Shown here: positions 1-10,074 of the stretch, in pieces
Layout of the letters: every line of letters begins with the position of its first letter
Numbering within the stretch: the stretch's first letter is position 1
Origin: Posidonia oceanica
Lineage: Eukaryota > Streptophyta > Magnoliopsida > Alismatales > Posidoniaceae
Reading direction: 5' to 3'
NCBI GenBank assembly: GCA_037176725.1
Contig: JAZBRS010000039.1
Coordinates: 25,270,001-25,334,000 of the forward strand
DNA length: 64,000 nt
Translations under genes and position numbers: made by a program
The notes under the pieces: generated by a model
What the model was told of the DNA's origin: nothing
Databases searched by the model: none
The model's input: the letters and a program-made list of their open reading frames with translations, nothing else

Positions 1-970
1 AAAAACAAACCCTAAAAAGAAGAATTAAAAAACAAACACTAAAACAAGTAATTAAAGAAGCAAAAGACTTAACCTAATAAACATAAGAAGAACAACATAA
101 AAACTTAATTAAAAAAGAGAAAAGAAAAACACACTTAAAAGATTTAAAAACGCCCTATCAAACCAGAGAAATCTAACTAAAAACTTCAAGAAAAATCAAC
201 AAATAAAAATCAAAGCATAATTTAAAAGACTTAAGAAAGAAAAAACCCTAAGAAGACTAAAACTTAAAAACCTGAAAACAACCCTGGTTAATACGAAAAT
301 AAATCCTAAAAAATCCTAATCAATATCCTAAGTGTCCAACAAGGGAAACACAATTTTTAAAAAACAATTTAAAAAAGGTTTAACAAACATTTAATCAAGT
401 GAAAACTAATTAAAAGCAAAACCAAAACCTTAAAACCCTAATCAAGCCCAAAACACACTAATCAACCCAAAATGGCCATTAAAAAATTTAATTAAAATCC
501 TAATTCACATCACAACCTTTCTAATATTTTTATTTATTTTTAGTTCATTTTTACTTATTTTATTTCCTTACTTTTCCCTCCTTTTCTTTCCCTCTCCTTA
601 CTTTCCTTTCTTTCCCATTTTTTTTTCTCTGCTGGGCCCAATCCAGCCCGTTTCTCTTTTTCTTTTATTTCTTTTCTTTTTTTCCTTCGGCCCACGGTCC
701 GACCCAGCGCTCCTTCTTCTTCCTTCTCCTTCCTCGCGCGTCAGCCGGTTTTCCTCCCGCGAGCTCGCTGCAACAGTCTTCCCTCCGCCCGTTCAAATTC
801 AAGCTCTCCATCCAATCACCTACAGAGCTCGCCGCTTCTCCTCTATCTCAGCACCATATCCGAGAGGCAATCAATGCCTGTCGTCTCGCCGGCATCCATC
901 TCCTGTCTGCTGCAGTGCGTCGCCGTCGAATTCAAAATCCCAGCGCACGCACCGGCAGCCCTCCTCCTGA

Positions 971-977
971 TATAAGC
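971..977 (+). promoter_or_regulatory. TATA-like box of the element A 5' LTR
   Basis: TATAAGC lies between an AT-rich upstream half and a C/T-rich downstream half. The same word sits at the matching place in all four A and B LTRs (10068, 31341, 46631). Transcription would be expected to begin 25-35 bases downstream. This is inferred from sequence only. Confidence 0.5.
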
Positions 978-1948
978 ATCCAGAATTCCCTTCCTCAGAC
1001 GAGCCTTTTGATCATCCAGAGAGGGAGAGTGGCAGAGCTCATCATTTAGCAATCGGCAAATTTGAGAGAGAAACCAGAATTCCAGCAGCTTTCCTCCACC
1101 TGAGCGACCTCCTCTTTCTTCCTCTGTATTCTCCAATTCCCAGAGAGAAGAGTCCGAGAGAGAGAGCCTGAGGGTGTGCTTTGGCATCCCGGAGAGAGAG
1201 CCCAGTTCCAGGGCCTTCCCCCAGCAATCCTTTCCCCAATTCTTTCCTCTGAATTCAGCAGAACCTCCTCCTTCTTCTCCAGCAAACCAGCCCCCTTCCA
1301 AGCCCCAATTGCTCTCCCAGTTGATCCCCCAAGTTCACCCAGAAACCTAGCAATACCTCCCCACCATTTCCCGACCATTCCACCTCTGAAACCAACCTAA
1401 AACACCACTTGTCCACCTGAAACTCAAACTGTGAACCCAAAGCAACCCACTCCAGAATTCCCGTCACTCCAGTCCGCAACTTTCTTCCAAACTCCACCCA
1501 GAGATTCACTGAACCTCCACCTTTCCAGAACGCCAGACCTCGAACCCAACCATCCACCACAGCCTGCAGACTCCACTACAAACACCTTGCTTCACTTCTG
1601 ACCAGAAATCCGGCCATCTCCCGAATCAGCTCTACAGCCTCCAGAACAGCTAACCAACCATCCAGAATCACTCCCCGAGCCTCCAACTACCTCCTGGAAG
1701 GCTCCACCAGCTCTGACGAGCAGCAACACCCTCCCCCCATCTCCAGTCACTTTGCTGAACCCAAAAGGTGCCAGATTCTGCTCCGAGCTTCGAAGCTCGT
1801 GTCCGATCACTCAGGGAGCACCGGAAGCTCGCTCTGAGCCAGCTCCAACCTCCGCAAGCACCCGACAGTCGCCGCTGCAACTGCACGACCATCGCCGGCC
1901 AGCTCCGACACTACTGAGGTCGGGAGGACGCACCAGACACGCGAAAAG

Positions 1949-1954
1949 GTAATT
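1949..1954 (+). other. Conserved splice-donor-like site in LTR A
   Basis: The sequence AAAAG/GTAATT ends a C-rich leader-like stretch. The LTRs of B have GGAAAGAG/GTAAAT at the equivalent place (11061 and 32334), and the LTR of C has CGACGAG/GTAAGC at 51631. A donor kept in three diverged LTR subfamilies suggests a spliced leader; no transcript evidence is available. Confidence 0.4.
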
Positions 1955-2259
1955 CTTCACCTCCTCAGCTCTCTCTCCTTCCTCTGATGCTTTCCCGCCG
2001 ACCAGAACTAGTTCTCCGGCCTTCTTGCTCCATCCTCGACTCGCCGGTCAATTCCTCTTCTCCGGCGCCGGTCCCCTGATCTCCGGACGCTCCGCCCAGC
2101 AGAACGGACTCCCGACGATTCCCAGAGCTCCGCACGGTCGCCGGCTACGTCCTCCGCCGTCTCGTGCCTCCCCAAGCCCCCTGTGCAGGCGGTGGTGAGC
2201 GCCGGTGGCTCACTGCCACAGTGCCAGCCACCGTCGGCATTACTGTGCATTTATTTTCT

Positions 2260-3260
2260 TAGTTATAAAGTTTCTGTGTGAATATTGCATGTCTGCCTTA
2301 AGTTATTTCTTTTTTGCATTCTAGTCCTTATGCCTTTTAATCTGCTTAGTTTTTAATTTAAAACCATGCAAAATTGCTTTAATTATTCCTGCTTTTCTGT
2401 ATTTACATCCCAGTCCTTTTACTGTGCTGTTTAGTTGTAATTTTTTTGTGTTTTAGCCCCTCTGGTTTCCATTTTTGCATATAAGTCCTGCCCTAAATCA
2501 GTTCATTTAATTGCATATAGTTTACCATATAAAATTGCATTTTGTGTCCCTGCATTTCGTTGTTTTTGCATCTAGGTCCTCTGCACTGTAGGAACTTAGG
2601 TTTTATTTTGATTTTTGCATACTGCATTGCATATTTTACCTCCTGATTTTTCATTTTTGCATTTAGGTCCATTTTAAATGGGCAGTAACTATTTGCATGC
2701 ATTTTTGCTTACTGCATTGCATTTTGGCCCCTGTTTTTTTCAAAAATTGCACATCAGTCCTTTTCAGTGTTTTCAGAGCATATTTACCATACAAAATTGC
2801 ATATTTGACCCCTGCATGATTCAAAAATCACACATAGGTCCTTGCATCTTTTAAAAACCATGTAAAAAGACTGTTTTGCCCCTAAAGATGCATCTTAGCT
2901 CCTATGCTTACAAAATTGCATGTAGACCCTCCACTTGCATCCCCAAACTCCCCAGAACCCTGTTTTCTAGAAAATTTGCATTTTAGACCCTAGTTTTTCC
3001 AAAATTGCATTCTGATCTCTTTTGTTTTCAAAACTTCTTCCAATGCATACCCTCTTTTCAAATTAGCTTTCTGAGCCCAGTCTTTTGAAAAATAACCCTC
3101 TGCCCTCTCCTGTTTTCAAAACCCTCCTCTGTGGACCCCATCTTTTGTGAAAATTTACATTTTAGCCCCTTTTCTTTTTCAAAAATGCTTTTGAACTCCT
3201 GTCTTTTCCAAGTTTGTTCCTCTGGTTTCTCCTTGCTTGTGCATGCATTCTACATTCATT
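2260..3260 (+). repeat. Degenerate TTTGCAT-N-TAGGTCC motif series in LTR A
   Basis: About a dozen irregularly spaced copies of a T-run followed by TGCAT, a few bases and (T)AGGTCC or CAGTCC occur here, for example near 2565-2580 and 2655-2670. The same series is in the A 3' LTR (47920-48920) and both B LTRs (11380-12400 and 32650-33680). Each copy looks like a pyrimidine tract plus AG. No coding potential is evident. Confidence 0.6.
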
Positions 3261-3520
3261 TAGTCTTGCATTTTAGCATCCTTTTGCACACACTAAGCAC
3301 CTTTAGCTCCCCTTCACCTGGGAGGACCTTTTGCACACCCCTAGGACCTCCTGAACACCTAGATCTGCTCTTCTCCCCTGTTCTGGCCTTCCTGCCTTGA
3401 AGCTGCGATATCTTCCAATCCGGCCGTTGGATCTTCTCAAGCAAGCTGCCCAGGCGACCGCAGCGAAGCACTCTTCAGCATGGACCAAGCAGATCTCAGA
3501 TCAGGCTCCCGGACTTCCAG

Positions 3521-3526
3521 GTATGT
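3521..3526 (+). other. Second splice-donor-like site in LTR A
   Basis: TTCCAG/GTATGT is conserved in the LTRs of A and B (12636 in B). The LTR of C has GCTGCAG/GTAAGG at 52688 in a similar relative position. It follows a conserved C-rich block starting near 3300. Confidence 0.4.
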
Positions 3527-3724
3527 CCTCCTGAACCCCTGCATTGCATTCATTTGCATGCCATTTGCATAGTTTTCCTCATTTTCGATTTCTGTCTCTT
3601 TAAGCATGTAGAATAGGACCTCTTCTTCTTGTCTATCAACTCAGATCCCTGTTTCGCGTTCCCCTGTGGACTTTGTATTGTGTTTTCCCTGGATTCACCA
3701 CTTAATGTGACTTTCTTCCCCCTT

Positions 3725-3780
3725 TTCCACGATCCGATCGCATCGCGAGCTTTGGGCAGCATGCGAGACACACCGTGGAA
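3725..3780 (+). other. Conserved LTR hairpin, TTCCACG / CGTGGAA
   Basis: TTCCACG at 3725-3731 pairs perfectly with CGTGGAA at 3774-3780. The interior (GATCGCATCGCGAGC and so on) contains further self-complementary words. The block is virtually unchanged in the LTRs of B (12836-12891), although neighbouring sequence has diverged. A packaging or dimerisation stem is possible but is inference. Confidence 0.45.
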
Positions 3781-3984
3781 CGGTTTAGTGGGAAATGGTC
3801 GCAAAAGAGGTGGTAATCCCTCCGTTTGCTCACTCTCCCCTTTGTAGGTCTTCACACCTACCCTGGGTGGTCCTAAATAATGTCTGTTCTTACACACACA
3901 TTGTCTTGCTCCTCTTTGGCATCTTCTGATCTCTTCTTTGCATTTAGCATTCGCACAGTTTTTCGAGGTTTTATCTCGCGGCTT

Positions 3985-4215
3985 TTGGCACCGTTTTGCG
4001 TGCCCGTTCTCGTTTTGGCACCGTTTTGCGTGCCTGCTTTGTCTTTCGCGTCGTTTTGCGCGCTCGCCCTGTTTTTGGCACAGTTTTGCGTGCCCGTCAT
4101 CGCCTTTTGCACCGATTTGCGTGCCGCCTTGCTTTCTCGCCCGTTTTGTGCACCGGTTTCATTCTTTTGCACCGTTTTGCGTGCTTTCTTGTTTTTTGCC
4201 TCGTTTTGCGTGCTT
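3985..4215 (+). repeat. Tandem ~30-bp CCGTTTTGCGTGCC repeat array in LTR A
   Basis: About eight degenerate units share the core CACCGTTTTGCGTGCC. The 3' LTR copy (about 49640-49850) has one unit fewer. Related arrays occur in both B LTRs (13085-13255 and 34360-34545) and, more diverged, in the C LTR (53255-53440). The array lies just upstream of the conserved R/U5-like block. Confidence 0.75.
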
Positions 4216-4743
4216 TACGTCGTTTTCTCTTGCATGTCAGTTGCATTGCATGGTTTTACCGTTGTTTTGCTTTTTCACCTGCATTTGCATATAGGGCTGT
4301 GATGCTTACTGCCTGGAGTTCTCACGAGCCAGGTTTCGCCCGGTTCGGAACACAGACAGCGTAGCTGAGCATTTAGAAAGCACGTTTACTTCCTTGCCCT
4401 GCATCTCTCCACTTAGAGCACACCTTGAGCATTCATTTAGGCATTCATAGGCACATAGGCATTCAATCCTGCATTTCCCTGCGTATACGAGCGTAAGCCT
4501 AGAAAGACCGATTTTCGGGCGTGTCGGGGGTGCCTAACACCTTCCCCGCACGTAACAAGAGTCCTGGCCCTGTCTTTTGGCCCGCAATGACCATACTGCC
4601 CTTATCCTAGGCTAGAGTCATCTCATCTGCATGTATTTGCATTTGTTTCCTTTGCATTGCTTTGCTTTGCATTTCTTGCTTGGTTTTGCGTGTTAATTCA
4701 CGCATTTCCCCTGGTTTTCCTTGTCTCCCGTTAATAGACATGG

Positions 4744-4754
4744 TGGCGACTCTG
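4744..4754 (+). other. PBS-like word inside U5
   Basis: TGGCGACTCTG lies ~125 bases upstream of the true primer binding site, which starts TGGTGACTCTG in A and TGGCAACTCCG in B. It is present in every LTR here (13783, 35068, 50375, and TGGCGACTCCG at 53921 in C). Confidence 0.5.
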
Positions 4755-4868
4755 ATTTGTCTTATCTTTCTCTTTTCTCCTCGATTTCAAGCGTTTTCGA
4801 GTTGAGCCTCTTCCTCGGATCCAATCGCCGCTAAATAGCGAGCCTGATTCCGATCGGGATCGCTACAG

Positions 4869-4886
4869 TGGTGACTCTGCTGGGGA
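4869..4886 (+). other. Primer binding site of element A
   Basis: TGGTGACTCTGCTGGGGA begins two bases after the LTR end. Its form matches the tRNA-Arg-type primer sites described for Ogre elements. The tRNA itself cannot be confirmed from this window. Confidence 0.75.
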
Positions 4887-6196
4887 TGCTAGACTCCGGC
4901 TTTCGTTCCTGGCTTTTTGCTCGCCTGTTTTCGCAGTTTTGCTTGCCTTGTGTGCCTTCTTTGCCTGCTTTGCTCGTTTTTCTGTGCAAACTCCTAGAAA
5001 GTCGCTTTGTGGCTACTTTGCTTAGGTCTTGCACCTCTTTCGCCTCGGTTTGCGCTCCCTTTTTGCTTGGCTCTGCTTCTCTGCTTGTTTATTTACTTAT
5101 TGTCTTGCTTATGCTCTTACTTCCTTTACAGCTTACTTGTCTTTATTTTCCTTGCCTTACTTGCTTATTACTGCTTTAGTTATCGCACATTGCATGTCTA
5201 CATACCTGTTTGGCAACAATACATGCTTTTTGAATGTTGAATGCTTCTTTTACACCTTTGCTATGTCACTACGCACGCACATGCCTTGCATACATGCCTT
5301 TTGACTCGATGAATGTTTTTTCTTCACCATTATGCTCACAAACACTCGCACATGCCATGCACTTGCCTTTTGTTGTGTTGTATGATTGTCTGCCTGCCAT
5401 GCTTAACTGATTTTCTTCCCTTTCGCACATGCCATGCCTAGGATAGTAGAGACTTGTCTGCTCTCCCCAGGGTTAACTAAAAACCGCAAGTAAAAAGAAC
5501 TCCTAGGAGAACTAGAGACTCTGAACAATCCTTCACTCCCTCTGGTTAATAAAATGTGCAAGATAAAAGACTTTAAGCATTTGCATAAGCATCATATAGG
5601 GCATGCATTCTTCTCATCTGAGTCCACCTATTAGTCTGCGAAGGGCGGTCCCGGCTTCTTGTTCCACTGCTTTGGGCGTGGCACGAGCCAGTCGGTCTGT
5701 CCCCCCCTCGTCCGGGGGTCGTGTCGGTGTTAGTAGAGGGTACCACCCACGCTTTGGCGGGGTAGAGGCCACCAACGCACCACCCTGTCATTTCCTAAGC
5801 TTTGGGCCGGGAGTTAGACAGGGGACCTACTTTTTCTGACCTGAGTCGGTGACCCGTACACCCAGGGGTACCCGGAGTAGACAACCTTGCTAGGACACAC
5901 TAGTTAGGTGAAGGGGGCATACTAGAAAGCATGCATATCATTCATGCCATTTAACTAACTCATTTGCATTCATCTTTTAGTTTTTAACCCTAATTTCCTT
6001 CTGTTGTGTCAGCGTGATCGGTAAGCGAGTTTCCCTTTGCTAGAGCTCGAGTATCGACCCCCGTTGACACCCCTTTTGCGACTTCATTCGCGGCCATTCC
6101 CCTTCCGAGCTATCCGCATTCGCGACGATAGCTCCTCTTAGGAAGCACCGCTTGAATACCCATCGCAGCCCTGTTCTCACGCGCTCTAGGTCAGCA
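4887..6196 (+). other. Untranslated leader of element A with a conserved 3' splice-like site
   Basis: No convincing ORF is present; short open frames here are not shared with element B. The stretch is pyrimidine-rich, then contains a conserved block at 5640-5880 that is nearly identical in B (14640-14930). Just before gag, a long pyrimidine run ends in GTTGTGTCAG (AG at 6011-6012), followed eight bases later by GTAAGC (6021). Both are unchanged in B (AG 15053-15054, GTAAG 15063). Together with LTR donors this suggests leader splicing. Confidence 0.6.
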
Positions 6197-8168
6197 ATGG
6201 CCCAGTACGTTAGTGAGCATCTTTTCACTCCTGTCACGGAGGGTGTTCTCGTTCCGGCCCCTCCGGTTGCTCCTTCAGTCCCTCTTGTTCCCCCTCCGAC
6301 GCCAGGGTTTCCTCCCCTGATGTCTCTAGGTTCTCAGTACGTCCCGGGACAGTGGCAAGCATCTCTTCCTCCGGATCCGGTCGCCGAATCTATCTTGACG
6401 GCCGTCACTCGCATTTCGGAGACGCCACTGCCTCCTCCATCCCAGGGATACATCGCTTTCGACATCCCTTCCACCGTCGCTGCGACCTTTGCTGTAGAAT
6501 CCTTCCCTCCCGGACAGTTTGTGTCCGTGCCACTTGTTTCTCAGCCTTCGCCGGCACTGCACTTCAGCGTCCCCACTGGCGAGACGCCCGAGGTGCTGTA
6601 CCAGCACCTGATGGAGCTTGCCCAGAGACTGCAGGGCATGGCTCTATCAGTTCGTCCTTCTTCTATTCCTGTCGTTCCTGAGGTTCCTCTGAGGCCAGTT
6701 CCTGCATTCCATGCATCAACCTCCACACCTCCGCCTCGACCATCGTCTCAACTGCTCACGGTTCCGACGATGGGGGCTCGTTTACCGGCTCCTGCTGCAC
6801 AACACTTAGCACAGCATGCTCCACTTCCCTCTGGTGGTCAGTCTTTTGGACCGGTTGGAGCCCAGTACCTCACTGGCTCGCTGTCTGGCACTCCGCCTGT
6901 ACAGCAACTGGTGCTCCGTCATCCTACCCCTGTCACAGCACAGCATGGCATCTACTCTTCTCCTCTGCACCAGGTCCAGCATCCTGCATACACTCCTGCA
7001 TACACAGTCCCCCAGCACGGATACGCCGACCATCCCGTCGCTCCACCCGGCGACGCTATGGTAGATCCGGAGGAGCACTTAGGTGCGACCCATTCGGCGT
7101 ATGTGCTCGCTACCCCTGCTGATCCCTCTCCTACAGCAGCAATCCCAGACCCCATCAATAACCGGATGGACGTCTTGGAGAAGGCACTACGACTAGTGCA
7201 GGGTACCGAGCACCAGACCTACCAATTCCGAGACCTCTGTTGCTTTCCAGAGGTGGTACTCCCTCCGAAGTTCAAAATCCCGGACTTCGAGAAGTATAAT
7301 GGTAGGGGCTGCCCCGTAGCACACCTGAAGGCGTATTGCGGTGATCTCGCTCAGCTTCAGGCTGACGAGAGGTTGCTGATCCGCCTGTTCCAGAAGAGTT
7401 TGACCGGGCCGGCACTCAAGTGGTTTACATCACTTGATATGTCAGCCATCAAGACTTGGAACGACCTCAGTCAGGCGTTCCTGGAACAATACTCCTTCAA
7501 CCTCGATCTGGTCCCAAAGAGGGCGGACTTGATCGCAATCAAGCAGAATTCTGGCGAGCCGTTCGGGGAGTACGTCGGCCGCTGGCGCGCCCTTGCCTCT
7601 CAGGTTTGAGATAGACCCTCTGACGAGGAGTCTATCGAGATCGTTATCAAAGGGGCGCAGCCGTCTCTTGGAGCTCTGCTTAGCATCCAACCAGTCACTA
7701 CTTTCGCGGCACTCATCAGAGCTGGAGCGCGCATGGAGAGTTCTTTGCGGAGTGGCAACTTCCCGGCTCTCTCTGCGTTCGCTAAGCAGGCAGTGATCAG
7801 CAGCAACAGTGCCAACAGCAGCACCCCCAACAACAACAACAGCGGCAGCAGCAACAACCGCCCGAAGAGGAAGGACTCGCCGAGAACTGCTGTTGCATTC
7901 GTCGACTCCCCTGCTGTGCCTGTTCGCTTGCCATCCCGGCCCGCCCCAGCTCAGATGGTGTATGCTCCTGCACCTAGGAATCCACACACACCACACATCA
8001 CTACCACCGCTAGACCGGTCTACCCTGCCGCACCGGTTCAGCAAGGCTCACACCTAAGGCAAAGAAGGCCACCCATTGAGAGGCGTAGTTTCACCCCACT
8101 GGTGGAACCACTCACGGCCATCTTGCCAAAGGTTGCATCCCTCCTGAAGTTCCCGGAGGTTCGTCCGC
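6197..8168 (+). pseudogene. Gag, 5' part, element A (split by element B, nonsense-mutated)
   Basis: Gag is the retrotransposon capsid polyprotein that packages element RNA in cytoplasmic particles. The start is ATG at 6197 (MAQYVSEH); the in-frame sequence upstream has no ATG. About 300 residues of Pro/Ser/Gln-rich N-terminus are followed by the conserved Gag core (PPKFKIPDFEKYNG, ALKWFTSLD, GEPFGEYVGRW). An in-frame TGA at 7607-7609 stands where B has CGA, a C-to-T change. The frame then stays open to 8168, where the LTR of B begins. It resumes in the same frame at 35197. Next to the core is an Asn/Ser-rich tract (about 7800-7870). Confidence 0.9.
8164..8168 (+). other. Target site duplication of element B, left copy
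   Basis: TCCGC directly precedes the TGTTGACACC start of element B, and TCCGC follows its last base at 35192-35196. A 5-bp duplication is the standard size for Ty3/gypsy integrases. Confidence 0.92.
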
Positions 8169-10067
8169 TGTTGACACCCCATCTTGGCAAGCCTGGACCC
8201 TTGGAGCCCTCTTGGTGATTGCTGGTTCAAACCCCAACCAAACCCTAACCCTAATCCTCCTCTCTACCCTTCAAAATCAGCCTGTCTTGACCCAGACCTT
8301 TACCCCCCTTCCCAACCTCAAAACCTAACCAAAATCCATAGGAAAACCCACCACTATCCATTCAACAAGCCTACCCAAAAACTTAGAAATTTCCAAACCT
8401 GACCCATTCCCAAAAACCCTAGAAAACCTAGGTGAAACTACCCTTTTTCTACACCTTGAAACCCCTCCAAAACTTTCTTAGAATCAAACCAAAACTTTAG
8501 AACCAACACCTCAAATCCTAGACTACCCACTCACCAATTCTCACCCCATTCCAAGACCATTAAGACCCTCTTTCACCCAAATTATCCTTTTCTCTCTCCG
8601 GAATTATCATTTTCTCTCTCCTCTCTCTCTCCTGATTATCATCTCTCTTTTCATCCCTTTCTTATCCTTTTTCTGGTCTGGCTGTGGGCCCCCTCTGTGC
8701 TTCTATCCTTCCTCTATCTTATCCCTATTTTTACTTTATTTTTAACATTTTTTCTGAATTTTAAAAATCGTTTTCCTCCAACCTATCTCTTTTCCTCTTA
8801 TTTCCCTCTTTTCCCCTTTTCCTTCTTCCTTCTCTTTTTCTTTTCTCCCTTCTGCAAAAATCCACAAAAACCCATAAAAATCTGTAAAATCTCAAAACAC
8901 AAAAGAAACAAATCAGAACCCTAAGAAAAACAATTAAAAAATGTTAAACAAGCAACTAACAACTTAAACTTAACTAAATCAAGTTAAAAGAAAAACCAAA
9001 CATGCAAACTAAAAAATGCAAAACAAACCAAAAGAAAACACTGAAAAATCTAGGAAAAAACTAAAATGAGATCTAAACTCACCGAAAGTAAAAACCCCAC
9101 TAAAAGAACTAAAAAGCAAACCCTAAAAAGAAGAATTAAAAATCAAACACTAAAACAAGTAATTAAAGAAGGCAAAAGACTTAACTTAATAAACATGAGA
9201 AAAAACAAGTTAAAAAACTTAATGAAAAAGAAAAGAAAAACACATCTGAAAGACTTAAAAAACACCCTATCAAACCAGAAAAACCCAACCAAAAACTTCA
9301 AGAAAAATCAACAAATAAAAATCAAAACATAACTTAAAAGACTTAAGAAGGAAAAACCCTAAGAAGACTACAACTTAAAAATCTAAAATCAACCCTGATT
9401 AATACGAAATTAAATCCTAAAAAATCCTAATCAATATCTTAAGTGTCCAACAAGGGAAATACAATTTTTAAAACAATTTAAAAAAGGTTTAACAAACATT
9501 TAATCAAGTGAAAACCAATTAAAAACAAAACCAAAATCCTAAAACCCTAATCAAGCCCAAAAACACATTAATCAACTCAAAATGACCATTAAAAATCTTA
9601 ATTAAAATCCTAATCTACAGCAAAACTCTTCTAATATTTTTATTTATTTTTAGTTTATTTTTACCTATTTTATTTCCCCATTCTACCCTCTCTTTCTTTC
9701 TTACTTCTCTTTTTCTTTCTTCCTTTTCTTTACTGGGCCCTTCGGCCCGTTTCTTCTTTTTATTCTTTTATTATTTTTTTTTCTTTTCTTCGGCCCATAG
9801 CACAGTCCGGCCCGCCATCTCCATCCTTCTTCTTCCTTCTGCATTTCTTTTTCTTTCGTCAACCAGCTCTCCTCTCCCGCGAACGGCCAGCTGCCATTCC
9901 CTCCTCCCATTTGAATTTCGAAGCTTCAATCCTTTCATCTACAGCAGCCCGCCGTCTCCTCCATCTCAGCACCAAACCCGGAGCCGGTCGCCTCGCCGTC
10001 TCCTCTGCTGCAGTGGCCGCCGATGAATTTGAAATTCGGTAGCGCGCCAGTAGCCGGTCTCTCCCCA

Positions 10068-10074
10068 TATAAGC
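10068..10074 (+). promoter_or_regulatory. TATA-like box of the element B 5' LTR
   Basis: TATAAGC occurs in the context CCCCATATAAGCC at the boundary between the U3-like half and the C/T-rich leader. It is equivalent to 971-977 in element A. Confidence 0.5.

Larger units (their letters stand above)
1..4867 (+). repeat. 5' LTR of element A (left end outside window)
   Basis: This stretch aligns almost base for base with 45661-50498, with scattered substitutions and a few small indels, one being a whole ~30-bp repeat unit near 3990-4050. It ends in TCGCTACA directly before the primer binding site. Inside are an AT-rich start, a TATA-like box (971-977), a C/T-rich probable leader, a T-rich region with many TGCAT words, and a conserved block around 4290-4560 (GGAGTTCTCACGAGC, then GGTGCCTAACACCTTCCCC) that is shared with the LTRs of B and C and is probably R/U5. 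Confidence 0.92.

Noticed and set aside
843..1560. Overlapping minus-strand frames in the LTR leader (and copies near 46503 and 10095)
   Set aside because: They lie antisense to a C/T-rich leader, change between A and B, and show no domain.
8240..8260. CCCTAACCCTAA near LTR starts (also about 29518 and 44795) as telomeric repeat
   Set aside because: Only two imperfect heptamers within AT/C-rich LTR sequence; not an array.
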